Source of the DNA: Pezicula radicicola
Taxonomy: Eukaryota > Ascomycota > Leotiomycetes > Helotiales > Dermateaceae
Assembly: GCA_003008705.1 (NCBI GenBank)
Contig: PDUO01000011.1
Coordinates: 1,169,956 to 1,233,955, forward strand
DNA: 64,000 nucleotides
Direction: 5' to 3'
Both the position numbers and the translations under genes were made by a program. This document shows, piece after piece, positions 10,396 through 23,121 of this stretch; position 1 is the first letter of the stretch, and each line of letters begins with the position of its first letter. The notes beneath the pieces were generated by a model. It was not told where the DNA came from. It made no database searches and worked only from the letters and a program-made list of their open reading frames with translations.

Positions 10396-12825
10396 ATGGC
10401 CTCCGCCAACATATATCCCACGTTGGATCGAGAGCCGTCCGAGTCTGCGAATAGTGACGAGAAGCAGGTCGGCTTCACTACCTCTATTGATGCATCTACT
10501 ATTGATACCCCAGTTGCACTCAATCCAGCACATGCAGCCGAGTATGTCGAGTTTCTTCAACTCAAAAAGCAGTTTGAGTCGGATCCCAAGGCTTATAGCC
10601 GACTTATTCGTCGACGTATGTTTTAAGCTCGTAACGGACGTGGAAATTGTATATTTACTTCTTTTAGTTGACATCCGAATTATACCAATGTTATTCTTGT
10701 ACTACTTGTTAAACTCTCTGGACAGTGAGAAAGCCACCCTTTCTTAGCACAGAATATCCACTGACTTGCTTTGTGAACAGAATCCAATGCTGGAAATGTG
10801 AAGGTACGGCAGTACCTTTAACAATTTGCTTGTAAAAAGAAAAACGTTATTGATCGGATTCTCCAGATTTACACATTTTTAGAAGACACGCACATGACTA
10901 GCAAACAGTTTAACCTTGCCTTGACTTGGTATTTCTTCAGTAAGTCCAAACACAAATTAATTTGATTTGCTTAGCTAATTCTCTACTCTGCAGCTTATGC
11001 TGGACTTGAAGCACCTTCAAAGTAAGTATCATAAGATTACCTCCTAGCATAAGTTTAGAAGCTCATCTCTTCGCCTAAAGCATGTGCATGCGAAAGTATG
11101 GTCCCCGTAAGTGGCTCTCTGGCCTGGTCATATGCTGGGGAGCCGTGACACTTGGAAGTGCATGGGTAAAGAGTTATGGCGACTACTGTGCTGCAAGAAT
11201 CATGCTCGGTGTATTTGAAGCGGGATTATTCCAAGGATGTACGTTATTCACCCTCCCTCAAACTAGGATTATTTCTAACCCAATCCTAAAATAGGTTTCT
11301 ACACTCTTAGTTGCTGGTATGTCAGTGGCGAACTTCAGACGAGATGCGCCTATTGGTACTCGTAAGTCAAACGCAGGTTCTTGTCTATTTCTAACGATGC
11401 TGACTTTTGTTGCGTGGTAGAGCCACGATGTTATCAGGAGCTTTTGTAGGTCGAAGTTTCCTCCTATAGTGAAAAATATCTGACAACTAATGTAGGGTGG
11501 ACTTTTGGCGTACGCCGTTGGTCCTCTACAAGGCCAATTAGGATTGAAGCAATGGCAGTAAGTTAATTCACTTAAGAAAGTAGTTACGTTCCACATGTTG
11601 ACTTTTACAAAGATATCTCTTTATTATCGAAGGTGCAATTACAATGTTCTTCGGCTTGCTTGGCTTATGGCTCTGCGTTGACTTCCCCGAGACCTGGTCA
11701 TCGAGGCTGTTCAAAGCCGACGAGATGAAATTTCTTCAACTCCGTGTCAAATATGAGAATGGCCCCGTTGCACCAGACGACACCTTCCGATGGACCGCTT
11801 TCCTCGAAGCTGTTAAGGATTGGAAAACGTATTTCATCGCTTCTCTTCTTGCTTTTGGCGGCTCTGTTCCAACATACTCGTGAGTCTCTACCTCTAGGCC
11901 AATGACACTAGCGATAATGGCTTACACATTTGGTTCTAGTGTGAACTACACTCTTGCAACCATGGTGAAAGGCCTTGGATACTCGTCAATTAAGGCTCAA
12001 GCACTGACAGCACCACCCTACGTATTCTCGTGTAAGTCCCCATTTCCGAAATGTCAAAGCATTTATTGATAGATTTCTAGTCTTCTGTGTAATTGCAATT
12101 GCACTCTACTCAGATAAATACCGCTGCCGTGCTCGTTCTCTTCTCATTAGTTATGCTGTCGGAACAACCGGAGTCGTCAGCCTCTGGCCCACCTTGTATT
12201 ACAGTAATTTGACCGGAGTTTCGTACTTTGCGCTATTTCTCGTCGTCTCAGGTTATAACATGCAGGTGAGCAATCTTGTTGAGGTTTTACCAGGAACTTG
12301 TTTTGACATTTAAATGAATAGGCACCTGCTGTGGGTTCCTGGCTTGGAACTAATGTACGAAATCCAGCCAAGCGAGCAGCTGCTATGGGATGGCAGTCAA
12401 CGTTTGGACAGGTGAGTTTCAATGCACGTACGAAATAACCTTGTCTCAGTGCTAAATATTTGCAGTTATTGGGAGGTACCATTGGAGCCAATATGTACGT
12501 TACAATACTTGGTCCAAATATTGCAGACAGTTGCTAATGAAGTCCTTCCAGTTTCGTCACCTCAGAAGCACCAACCTACAAGTCAGGTTTCATCACTCTT
12601 CTTGTTCTAGTGATGGTAGGCGGTGTCGGAGCCACTATTGCCAATTGGTATTGTCTTCGAGCGTCCAACCTCAAGAAGGATAAGATCCCACTAGAAGAGC
12701 TCGAGGGAAAGTATACTGAACAGCAATTATCGGAGATGGGAGAGTACTCGCCATATTTTAGGTATGTTTACAATATGTTACATAATCTAAGGATGTTTGC
12801 TGATTTTATTAGATATATTCTTTGA
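10396..12825 (+). CDS. MFS anion:cation symporter (Dal5/allantoate permease type)
   Basis: Plasma-membrane transporter of the major facilitator superfamily, ACS branch, which moves organic anions such as allantoate, nicotinate or pantothenate; the substrate is not inferable. I count 16 exons: 10396-10615, 10668-10724, 10781-10803, 10867-10939, 10994-11021, 11081-11238, 11295-11361, 11421-11445, 11496-11557, 11613-11879, 11940-12031, 12081-12265, 12322-12411, 12466-12494, 12552-12761 and 12813-12825. They total 1599 bases, 532 aa, with frame kept throughout. Family marks: LDKSNAGNVK in TM1, the loop-2/3 motif RKYGPRKWL, GVFEAGLFQGCFYTLSCWY, and NPAKRAAAMGWQSTFGQ in the second half. About 12 membrane helices. 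The final exon adds only four codons. Intron density is unusually high for its size. An upstream ATG at 10342 is in frame but has a poorer context. Confidence 0.9.
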
Positions 12826-14101
12826 GTTTGCATGAGCAGAAAATTTTCTTAGTTGATAGGCAATAAAAAGGTTCACTACTATGTAGATTTATTAGAGTCT
12901 CGGACTAATACTTGCTCTGGCCTTTTTAAATAATGTAATCAATGACTTGAGTAACTCACTTGATTTGAGTGTCTACATTAATCAAATAAATTACTTAAAT
13001 CAAGTGACTTACTCAAGCCAAGTGAATTACCCAACTTATTATAAGCGAGCTACTTAAAATCAAGTGAATTCCATAAATCAAGTCAGTTACTTAAATCCAG
13101 TTAGTTACCCGACCCAAGTAAGCTACTCCACTTAACGCCATCTGAGTTACCTAAAATAAGTGAATTACTATGCCGCTCTTATATATAGTCATCTAAAATA
13201 AGTCAGTGACCCAAACCCATAAAGCTAATCAAACTAAAGAAGTTGAGTTACCTAAAATATGTGAGTTACTATTGGCCCAGAATTATCGGTAGCAGGAGAT
13301 GCATAACTTTTATGCTGATCATAAGGAAGGTCGTGCCAATCCGAGTAATTCATTTCCACTTCTCCGGATCTCGCTCGTCTATCTATTTTACCCCTGAATT
13401 AACCCCTGGGGAGTACTGTCTTAGCCCCCAACCTTGGCACTTCAGATTTGGAATGAATCCCCGCTGCAACATAATCAGTACTTTCGTACTTTCGTACATT
13501 GTACTGTATCTCTGCAAGCCCTTCCTCTCTGGGCCTGTTCGAAAAGTGCGACAAATAATAAGAAGTACTCTGTATCAGGCACCGGACCGAGTTATTTTCA
13601 TGTCACGGCTGCGATGTTTTGTCTTGGACTTAAAACCCGTCTCCTATGCTGAGAGCAGAACCTTGTCACGCTTGCCTTGTTCTCAATTTCAGAGACCAGG
13701 CCGTACAACCCTGTATTGTTACAAGCTTCTGGAACAATAGGTTGCGGCAGAAGAGGGAATTTTCTATATACTTACTGGTTTATAGGTCCATTTTGTCTTG
13801 CTCCTATCATTTGGTGTTTTGAACGTTGAGTCGCAAGATAAAATCATTGCGATTTTGTATGGTTGGGAACGACTCAGCATGGCAAGTGCAGCCACGAGCA
13901 ATCTCCGAACCATGAACCATAATTATTGGACGGGTGTGGGAGATATTGATCTTATCCCAGATGGAACACTTTCGCCGAAATGTGGACGGGGATCAAATCT
14001 GACGCCGCGTACAAAGAGTTGTTTACTGGAATCTTTCGCTCCTAGGTCTTCAATCGACAAAAGACCTCATTCTTCTAATTATTTCCGTTTGAACCTTTGT
14101 C
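12826..14101. other. Minisatellite-rich intergenic region
   Basis: The longest array of the dispersed repeat in the window lies at about 12940-13260. Many degenerate units of the type AAATCAAGTGAATTACCC are present, with some units in the opposite orientation at the left end. ORFs at 13243-13740 and 13798-14121 have no recognisable protein character. Confidence 0.7.
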
Positions 14102-15244
14102 ATGTATTACTCTCTCGGTAGTTGGAGATGTTGGGTCCTTATCCTGCTCGGTTGTGGGACACTTTCCAATTCATCGCCAATCGTTGAGCGGAATGCTGGG
14201 CTCGCGATAAGATCAACTCTCCCATTGGCTGTCAATACCATCTTTGAAGGATCTGTACCAACATGGAATGAGAACCTCGCTGTGCGCGCAAATGGCCAGC
14301 TTATGGTAACACGCCTAGATTCACCGGTCTTGGAACTGGTCGACCCCACAGGAAAAGTCTCCAGTCCAGTTACCATCAAAAAATTCTCATCCAACTACCA
14401 GGGACTACTGGGTATCACAGAGACAACAGACGATGTATTCTACATTGTTGCCGCAGCACCATTTGGATCTGACTTTGTCAAAATTAACGGTACCTCTTCT
14501 GTCTTCAAAGTCGACATGACTAAATTTGCCTACGACTCAGCAGGAGTGGTAACGAAAAATGCAACAATCACCAAAGTCACAGACTTGCCGGACGCAGGAT
14601 TCTTAAACGGAATGACAACTATTAATTCAACGGCAGGCCTAGTATTCATCGCCGATTCCTTCAATGGCTGGGTCTACAAGCTGAATGTCAATACCGGCGC
14701 ATACTCCATCGCCATCGACGACGCGAAGATGAAATTCCTTAATACCAGTATCACCAATCTAGGAGTCAACGGCTTGAAAATTCGAAACTCATACCTCTAC
14801 TGGTCGAATTCGGGAAATCCAATCTTTAGTAGGATTCCTATTAATAGTGTTGGTGCTCCTACAGGCGCTTCGGAGGTTGTAGCCGATATTCGTCAAGTTG
14901 ATGATTTTGTCTTCCGAGCAGATGGTGTTGCGTTTATGTGTCAGAATCAGATTGAATCTCTGAGTGCTATTGTGGGCTCGGATGTGCAATTGGTTGCTGG
15001 GAATAATTTCTCTACTACTCTTGCTGGTGTTACTGCTGGTGCTTTTGGGAGGACTAGTGCTACTTCGAATATCTTGTACTTGACGACGAATGGAGGTATG
15101 TTTATTCCTTTCTCTGAGTGTTGAAGATATTCATGTGACTGATTTTGAATAGGTCTGGCGATTCCGGTGAATGGAACTGTTATTGTTGGGGGTAAAGTAG
15201 CGTACATTGATACGAGTAGCTTTACTGGAATAAGCTCTTCGTAA
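14102..15244 (+). CDS. Secreted SMP-30/gluconolactonase-like beta-propeller protein
   Basis: Exons 14102-15095 and 15153-15244 join in frame (intron 57 bp, donor GTATGT, acceptor ATAG) giving 361 aa. The N-terminus has a short polar start and a hydrophobic core (WVLILLGCGTLS), a likely signal peptide of about 25 residues. The body has repeated propeller-type strands such as WNENLAVRANGQLMVT, GFLNGMTT, LVFIADSFNGWVYKLN and GVNGLKIRNSYLYWSNS. This is the pattern of fungal secreted six-bladed propellers related to SMP-30/strictosidine-synthase families. Several NxS/T sites (NGT, NAT, NST, NTS, NFS) suggest glycosylation. The substrate is unknown. Several acidic metal ligands of true gluconolactonases are not obvious, so enzymatic activity is uncertain. 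Confidence 0.82.
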
Positions 15245-15834
15245 ATATGGGACATGAGGTTAATTAATGGTTTATATGATTCTGACTTATTGTATTTAAT
15301 CCATATTCTAAGAAATATTACAACCTTTAGTCGAGCATAGAGCGCAAGTCATGTCAGGGTCCGGTGGGTTGCCTTACGAATAAACCAAGTCAGGTACAAG
15401 ATAGCCAGTTACGCAAACTAAGTCAGTTGTTCAAGTTGAGTCAGTTGCTTAAACTAGGTTAGTACTTAACTTAAACTAACTTAGTCACTCAAACGGAGCC
15501 AGTGGCCAAATCAAGTGAACCATATCATGTAAGTTATTCGGATTAATAGTACACTTTCACCTTCCTGCTTTTCGTCTCAGGACTATTTCGGTTACATATG
15601 TAGGTAGGCCGTGGCTTCTTAATACATAAGAAACATTATGAAGAATAATCCCCATACGCCCATTTCAGAGCCATTAAGTTGTCATCGTCTATGACAAGAT
15701 CCAAATACAACCCAAGTATTAAACCCAACACTTGATAACAATCCACTATGTCTCGCAAAACGCTAATCTCAATATCCCAACCTCTGGGTATAGAAAACGC
15801 CCATCATAACCAAAACCGAATTCAATCACTCAAG
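15245..15834. repeat. Intergenic region with dispersed minisatellite
   Basis: Degenerate units of the type AACTAAGTCAGTTGTTCAAG fill about 15385-15545. The rest is the convergent 3' flank of the two neighbouring genes, without a gene. Confidence 0.7.
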
Positions 15835-17383
15835 TCAACTCAACTCCCTAACAGAAGTTGACCTCACCGGTGAAGGCCAAGGCGTAACTTTATGACCATC
15901 AGCCCAAATCTCAGCCTTCGCACCATTCGCCACATCACCCAATCCGACACCACCTCCACTAGTAGGTCCAGACCTACCCCTCTCCTCCGCATCATCATAG
16001 CTAACAGCATAAGTAGTAGCCATGACAATTTTTCCATCCTTAGATCCAGCATTTTGAGGATGATGCTGATCAACAAATACACCCTCTAACGGCAAAATAT
16101 TCTCTGAGCTTGAATTATGTACATCGTTACCGCCCCCTCGTCTATGATCGTTATGTGTTCCTAAACTTTTGCTGCCTTTGCTGCCTTTGCTTTTACTAGA
16201 TGATGCTCCGTATCTATTTTTCATTTCGTATGTTTCGTTGGCCGTTGAGCGGGATTTTTGATAGCGGAGGAAGAGTGGTCGGATTAGAGGGACGGAGGCT
16301 GCTATGTTGACGAGTGTTATTTCTACTACCACCCAGGTGAAGAAGGGGACCGTGTTGACTTTTTGCAGATGTTAGGTATGGATACTGAAATAGGGCTATT
16401 CTGTGGTTTTTTCTTACATGTGAAATCGCCTCGGGATCCGAGGGATTGGAGTAGGACTGTTTTGATGACACAGGCTATGAAAGCACTATCTAAGTATCAG
16501 CATCCGTCGTAGCTTTGGGATATACAGATACATGCTTACAAGATACTCAGACCGAGTAGAACTGCTAAGCCTATTTTTAGTTTGTTGTTTATCTGAAGCG
16601 TCCAGAAGATGGTAGCAGGTAGGATAGTCAAGACAAGATCAACAGCTGAATTGAGGCCTCCTTGGATGAAACCAGTGTACTTTTTTGAAAGTCAGCCAAT
16701 TACCTCAAGTGAAAGTGAGGAATCGCACAAAGAAAGCATACATACTTCTTGAACATTCGGACTCCAACACTTCCCTGGATGACCAACAGGATCCCACAGA
16801 GTTTGTACATTCTCACACTGTGCGTAAATAAGAATCAAAACCAATCCATTCACAATAATTGATTCCCAGAATAAAGCCCAGAGACCCCAGCGTCTGTACT
16901 TGGTGGTACCGAATAGCTGAAGCATCAACATACAACATGCCATGCGACCAAATCCAGGCGCCATGACACCGAATGCCTGTCCGATGAAGTTAAATTTGAT
17001 AGCCATGACCTTCTGATATGGGTCGAGGTAGAAGAAATGCCGTCCTAATCCGTAATGATATTGTACTGTAAGCATTGAGCAGAGCCCTATACCAGTAAAC
17101 TTTGAAAAGTTCGTCAGTTACAAGCCATTGGGTTACATGTCGTTGAGATAAAACATGTACTCACAAGTGACAGCGTCATCATAACATCACCTAACCCTAA
17201 TTTGCGTGCGATGGTATACTGAGCGTATATTCTCAAGGCAACGACCATGATACTGAAGGCGTATAGAGTCCATATTGTTTTCATCATTGCCCCACCTAGA
17301 TACTTTAGTTGAGATCAACCGTAGTAGCAAGTTGGGAGTTTACCAATATTGACATCGCCTTCAGCAGGCTCGGGAATATCCAT
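15835..17383 (-). CDS. Fungal rhodopsin-domain integral membrane protein
   Basis: Seven-helix membrane protein of the fungal rhodopsin-like domain group (the Pth11-related set of orphan receptors). Exons 17383-17344, 17295-17165, 17099-16746, 16679-16540, 16485-16418 and 16358-15835 give 418 aa with intact frame. Diagnostic stretches: YHYGLGRHFFYLDP, FGVMAPGFGRMACCMLML, AQCENVQTLWDP, CWSPNVQEYTGFIQGGLNSA and VPFFTWVVVEITLVNIAASVP. The cytoplasmic tail of about 110 residues is Ser/Gly/Lys-rich and includes GSKGSKS. The extracellular N-terminus is short and no CFEM domain is present. The acceptor chosen for exon 5 (ATAG at 16486) avoids a stop created by using the AG four bases earlier. Ligand and role unknown. 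Confidence 0.85.
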
Positions 17384-20300
17384 CGTGGACTAGAATATCC
17401 CACAAGTGTGGAGTTGACGAAAGAAGGATTCGGATATTTGATGATGGCTCGGTCTCATGGGAACCAACGAAGGATATATTGGCGATCTACTACTCATCTC
17501 AGACATAAGCTTAAAGACATTTGTCTTGTCATCGCATTATCCTTCAACAGGAGACCTCGTTGATGTACGGAAGCTAGTAAAAGGTAGAGACAGAAGAACC
17601 GAATTAAACCGCTTGCCTCATGCAAGAAGGTTTCGAGAAATTTGGAATCAGTTTCTAGGGTCGGTTTCTGGGCACATAAGTATCTGATACTTGGTCGGTC
17701 TGAAGATGAGGCAAGGCCTCTAGCCACCCGAAGCATAAATCCCAGCATCGCTTGTACTGCACATTAGTACTGGAGGACTCTAATTAGGCCCGAATCTCCG
17801 GATGTAGCTTGCATTCCTTCGTCGGAATATCCCCCACATTGAAGCATCTACACTTGAACTTTAACACGGCCTTGGATGACCGTGCCAAGGTCACGGACTC
17901 ACATCCACAGATGAACAGTGCAGTGCTCGTGATTTGACGGATGATACTTGAGTAGTCAAAATAAGACGATGGCAACCGTGCTCTTTCATGTTCTTCATCA
18001 TGGTTCCTTGCTATTGGACCAAGAAGGTTTTGCAGTACAGTAAAGTATTTTTTGTAACGAGCTTGTGGCGCAATGATCAATGGAAGGTCCCACAACTTTT
18101 GTTTTGTGGAAACACTTCTCGACTGGCCTTCAAGTCGACGTGGGAGGGTATGTCTGCTCGTTGAGTTCGCGAGCTGCATGTGAACTTAAATTTAACGAAA
18201 TGAATTACTGATATAGTAATTTGGTTTATGACTTTTCGGACTTTTTGAAGATAAGGTCCCCCAGAAAGAAGACTTTTACAAGTTTAAGTCAGACCGGGTT
18301 GGCTCAAAACCAAGATCTATCGTAGTAAGATTTTAGGAGGCACAGTTTTGCACAGTACCTGCCAGTACCTGGCACGTGGCCTATATGTTCCTGCAATATT
18401 TTCACTGGTAAAAAGTGACAGTTTTGGTACATGGAATGGAATAATAGCCGGCAGTTTATGGGCTTCAGATCTATATTCAAACTGCCCGGTACATAATCAT
18501 CTACAAGATTATTTTTCAACAATCAACCGCTATCATCGTCATGAAAGCACGTACTCAGGCTGCGTAAATGGCGTGGTGTTGAAACAACCTCTCGATTTTG
18601 GTGTGCCCGTATTTCACTTCCAGTCCGCCCATTCCATCGGTACTACTCCATACTGTGAGGATAACCTTTTTTCAAGTATCACAAATTGCCAACTTTGTCC
18701 GTTGTATGGAGTACTCCAGAAGCTTCGGCAGCTCACAGCGTCCAACAACGACACAGCCTCTACAGCAAACAACAAAACTCCTTCGCATGCCTTTGTAACC
18801 GTCCACCATTCAACATCAATATTGGCCTCATGATATGCCTTAAAATGGGGAACCCTCCGATACTGGTAAAGTTAGTCTTAAAACCTGAAACAGGAAGTTG
18901 CACCGGGTATCCCCCGCTAAAGCGACTGTGGTGCTCGTGATATTGAACCTTGACAGGGAGCTACTGTATGCTCCGGAGACATACCCTAATTTAACGTCTG
19001 AAGGTACCCTAACTGAGCTAACATGCAGTCTGCCGGTGGCAAGGTAAAAGAGAAACGGTTCCGATGCAAGCTTGGACGGTTATGAGCATATCCGCCGGTT
19101 CAATCGATCTGCCCCCATTGTTGGGGTTTGAATCGGCGTGGAAAATTGGGAATCAATACTTGTTCACCTATCTTACATCAATTAACTTCTTATTAACTTA
19201 TCCTTCCTGATATGTGCAGAGTACGATGCTTGCAACGACCTTTGACTTTTGACACCATGTACCAGTTCAGTGGTCTTCGGGCTGACTGCGGGGCATGAAG
19301 CATCATACAGTCATGCTACAATCAGGGCTTGTTGAACCACTGAAGTTAAGAGTGTTACCCAACCAAAGTGACTGATTTATGTCAAAGTAAACTGCAGTGA
19401 GTTTTCCACACTAATTGAGCTACCCAAACCAACTATGTTGTCATGCTCCTAAATGAAAGCATGTTACGCAAGTCACAACGCCAACAGAAGGCACATACAT
19501 TGCCTGCGTCAATTACCCATCAGAGGACCTCCTTACATGTAGTACAAGCCAAGTTCTAAACATACCTTGTACGGCATATCTAAATTGTTAAGGTAGTTAA
19601 AATCTTTGCGACTTTGTATTCTCGCTTCACTCCAGACTTCGGCAACTACGTATCGGCACAGTGCCACGTCAGAGTAACAGAGAGTTTTATACACGTCATA
19701 TATACTCACTTAACAATACATCTGGGGCATAGAATGTAAACAATAGAAAGCGTGTGAAGGCTCAAAGCTTGTGAAGTTAGGAAGCCCTGCTTACTTTGAT
19801 ACAATCTAATCCAAGACCATGTTCCGACTTTCAGCAAAGTACTGTACTGTACAAGTACCATATCAGTTGCCTTATAAGAGTAAACTTTACATTGGGTTTG
19901 ATCTCTGTATAAGAAATGGTTCAACAAAACTCACTTCAATCACTTAAGTGACCGACTTGATTTGAGTAACTCACTAAACTTGAATCACTGATTCCCTGTA
20001 ACTTCAGTTCCAACCCGTCATTTAAGCCCACGCCTATAGGAACGCTTTCATAATTTGACCGACTATTCTGGACCTCCCACCTTGAGGGTTTCAGGCTGTG
20101 GGCAACTTCATGACTGTACTAGTCGTTGAAGGCCACCTAAGAGTTGGGTTAACTGGCCGTCCGTTGTGAATCTTGAATAGCCGCTGCACTTATCTTTGGA
20201 AGGTTTGTGAAATCCTCCTCCTCAACCTCCTTTGTTCTGAGGATTCTGTTGACCTGCAAATTTTAGCTAGCTAACTTTTATCTCAAAGGGTTACTACTCA

Positions 20301-20410
20301 CCTCTCCTACACTCTCCTCTTCCGATCTCGGTCATGACTTCATCGCCGACTTCGATGGGGTTTCCAGCTCTGTCTACGATTTCTTCGCTTGCTTAGGCTA
20401 TTCAGCAACT
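17384..20410. other. Long intergenic region
   Basis: About 3 kb without a gene I can support. Minus-strand ORF 17784-18179 (131 codons) and plus-strand ORF 18348-18833 (161 codons) have no domain, signal peptide or splice continuation that convinces me. Copies of the dispersed minisatellite lie at about 19345-19440 and 19925-19990. The rest has no visible structure. Confidence 0.5.
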
Positions 20411-22124
20411 TCAATCCCAATGGAATTCATAGTCGGAAACGTCACGGCTTGTCCTCGGTGATGCATCAACCGATGACGGCGGTGAAGGTGGCAATAAATG
20501 TTTTCGTGGTGCGGTGTCCATTCGTCTTATCGAGCTTGATGACCCAACAGGAGTGGTAAGACGCAGGTCTGAGTTAATAGACGAGGCGTCATCCTCTGGT
20601 ACCCTGCTAAGCATGGAAGTAACATTTCTATTTGGAGTTTCTCGCATTGCCATTGTTGTAGACTTTGAACCTGAATGATAGATAGGTCCCGATCGGCCAT
20701 CTTTGCTGCGTCGGGAGTTATGATGTGGGATGATGACAACGCTTCCAGCTTGATAGCTCTGTTCTAGCCTGCTGGAGTCACGTCCACCATAGATAACCCT
20801 CGGCCGATGCTGCTGAGATCTCACTGAGGAGGGCTGAACTAGGTTGGAAGAGAGGACAGGTCCAAGGGATATAATTGCGCTATCTCGTGGTAGATATGCT
20901 GATAATGACAATGGTAGTGAGACAATGAGAAGCGTAGAAAAGCTTGAAAATCCGGCTTCCACCTTTACTTCTTCCGCTATCGCGGGCATATTCCTCAGCC
21001 ACTCCACGAAAAGATCTGTCTTGAGTTGACCCGGTTTCAAGTCATCTCGGAAGCGAATAGCAAATGCTAGCCTTGGTACTTCAACGGATGGCATTGGGGT
21101 CGGTGATTTTGGGGATGTTTGGCCATTCGGTAAACCTGTAGTTAGTGAACCTTCGACTCGCTTGCCTTGAGCTACTGAGCTGTGTTTTACTTCAACTGAC
21201 TCCGGAAAACATTTGGTGAGCACAATACTCCTAGATTCTTGCGAATGATGAGTGTCTTGCGTCAATCTAAGATGAATCGGCGGAGGATGACGCTCTCTAC
21301 CGTCTTCTGGTAAACGACTTTGAATCCTGCTGAAAAGTCTTGTGTAAAGTTCCGCTGTGGTAAATGAACTCTTTCTGGTGAATTCAAGTTCAGATACAAG
21401 AGCATTTGTGAAAGAGTACTGTCCAACTCCGTTTGCAATTGCATTGTACGGACAAGCAGCAATGAGCTCGGTGACTCCATTACCTTCGAGCGCACCTACT
21501 GTCCCACTCGCACAGCAATCTAACAATATCAATACGTCGCTTTGTGCTTCTTCAAGAATATTTTGGACGCCACTCCATTTGACGGTTTTGTTTCGCCAAC
21601 TGCTCGAGATCAGTAGAGATTGAGATGGAGCTCGACTTGGCTAGGAGGCAAGTTCACCTTGTCCACATCAGCAGTCGATTTTCCGTCAGTCTTCCATGCC
21701 CGGCATAATACACGATCTTAAGGTGATCTTTGTCGTCATCCCCTACGAAATTCAGAACTTTCTGGGTAACTTTTGCATGGCAATTAACGTCCGGGATTTT
21801 CCAAATCTCAGTTTCGAAGTTGTAGATGTCTTTGAAGACTCTAAACAATCTTGATATCTCAAGAGATACTGGAAGCCGCGGGTCCTCATCATCCCAGCAA
21901 ATCATTAGGACGAAAACACGTGAATATCGTGAGCGTGTGGTATTTGGGAAGATGGCCCTGGCTGCGCTTTGCAAGTCGCGACCGAATTCCTCTAAATTAA
22001 TATGGCATTGCCAACGGTCAATGTCATCTGGAGTGGGCGGTGCTGTGCCCGTGCTGCTGTTATAGGGTAGCCCATCATCGGTCATAGACCCGTTGCTGGC
22101 TTTCGACAGAGAGTCGTCGCTCAT
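20411..22124 (-). CDS. Caspase-like (peptidase C14) protein with membrane anchor
   Basis: Exons 22124-21658 and 21599-20411 join through a 58-bp intron (donor GTGAAC, acceptor GCAG) to give 551 aa. The catalytic pair of clan CD peptidases is visible: His143 in VYYAGHGRL and Cys185 in LLDCCASG, with VKWSGVQNILEEAQSDVLIL before it. Such caspase-fold proteins are common in fungi outside the classical metacaspases. The usual metacaspase Pro/Gln-rich prodomain is absent. The central part has one hydrophobic stretch (FSTLLIVSLPLSLSAYL) that could anchor the protein. The C-terminal 200 residues are Ser/Arg/Pro-rich and probably disordered. A role in regulated proteolysis or cell death is an inference from the fold only. 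Confidence 0.82.
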
Positions 22125-23121
22125 CGTCCTCTCCCTGCCAGCGCCCTCTATATTTCCTGATACGGAAGCAAGGCTACCTCGATGACATGCGAGTCGATGA
22201 GGGAATGCTCACTGGCGACAACGCTAACGTTTACGTCCCCCAGGCGAAACGGTTACTTGTGCTTGGTGAAGCCATACTGGCGATCCTGGCGTATGCTGAC
22301 TAATTGGGGACCGCGGTGGAAAATCATAGCGGGGGTCAGCATTCTCTTCCAAGATTTACTCCTGATACGTTCACCGTACTATGATTAATATTTCACGCGG
22401 GCTATAAGTTACTCAACTCAAAAGAGTTACTTGGTTAAGGGAATTACTCAAGTTAAATTAAGTTAGGTAACTGAGTTGTTCAAACAACGTGAGTTATTTA
22501 AAACAAGTTAGTCACTCAACTTGAAAGCCAAGTTACTTAGATCACGTCAGTTTCTCAAGTTAAAAAATCAAGTAAGTTACCTTAGAAGTCAGGGTAAACC
22601 CCAAGCAGAATTCACATAGAATGTTTTAAATGCCATTTCAGCATAGTAAATGTATCAGGAACCAATATGTAGAGTAGTCAGAGGACTCTATCAAAAGCTT
22701 CTAGCACACATGCAATACCGCAATAGCCATCAACCTAGCATCGTGGCAGCTTTCAGCATTCCAACCTAAGGTATGCGATAGCTGCTTGTACTAGCCTTAT
22801 TTTACAGCGTAGAAGCCGCTGAGAAGATAGTAAATCTAGTAAAATGCTTACGCGAGGAGACACAACTCCGACACAGTGTCCTTCTAGCTCGGGGTTAGAG
22901 CATTGTTAGACCGTAGGAAAGTATAAATATTCATAGGAATAACAATTGCCTGATAACAGATTTATTGCATAGTAGTGCTTCCAATAGTTCTCGATTCATT
23001 GTTTTATACATGTGTAACTCGAACCCACCAAAGACTTAGGTCCAATTCTATCATCAACCAATAGTTCCAACCAACAGACCCCTCTTCCAATGTACTATAG
23101 TACACATATCGCCTTCACGAA
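22125..23121. repeat. Intergenic region with dispersed minisatellite
   Basis: Degenerate units of the 18-bp family fill about 22405-22590 (GTTACTCAACTCAAAAGA type). From 22590 to 23121 I see no gene or repeat. Confidence 0.65.

Noticed and set aside
13243..13740. 165-codon plus-strand ORF
   Set aside because: It begins inside the minisatellite, has no recognisable composition or domain, and no splice partners.
17784..18179. 131-codon minus-strand ORF
   Set aside because: A short stretch looks protein-like but there is no upstream or downstream exon that extends it, and no family match.
18348..18833. 161-codon plus-strand ORF
   Set aside because: No domain, no signal peptide, poor start context; overlapping ORFs in other frames are equally long.
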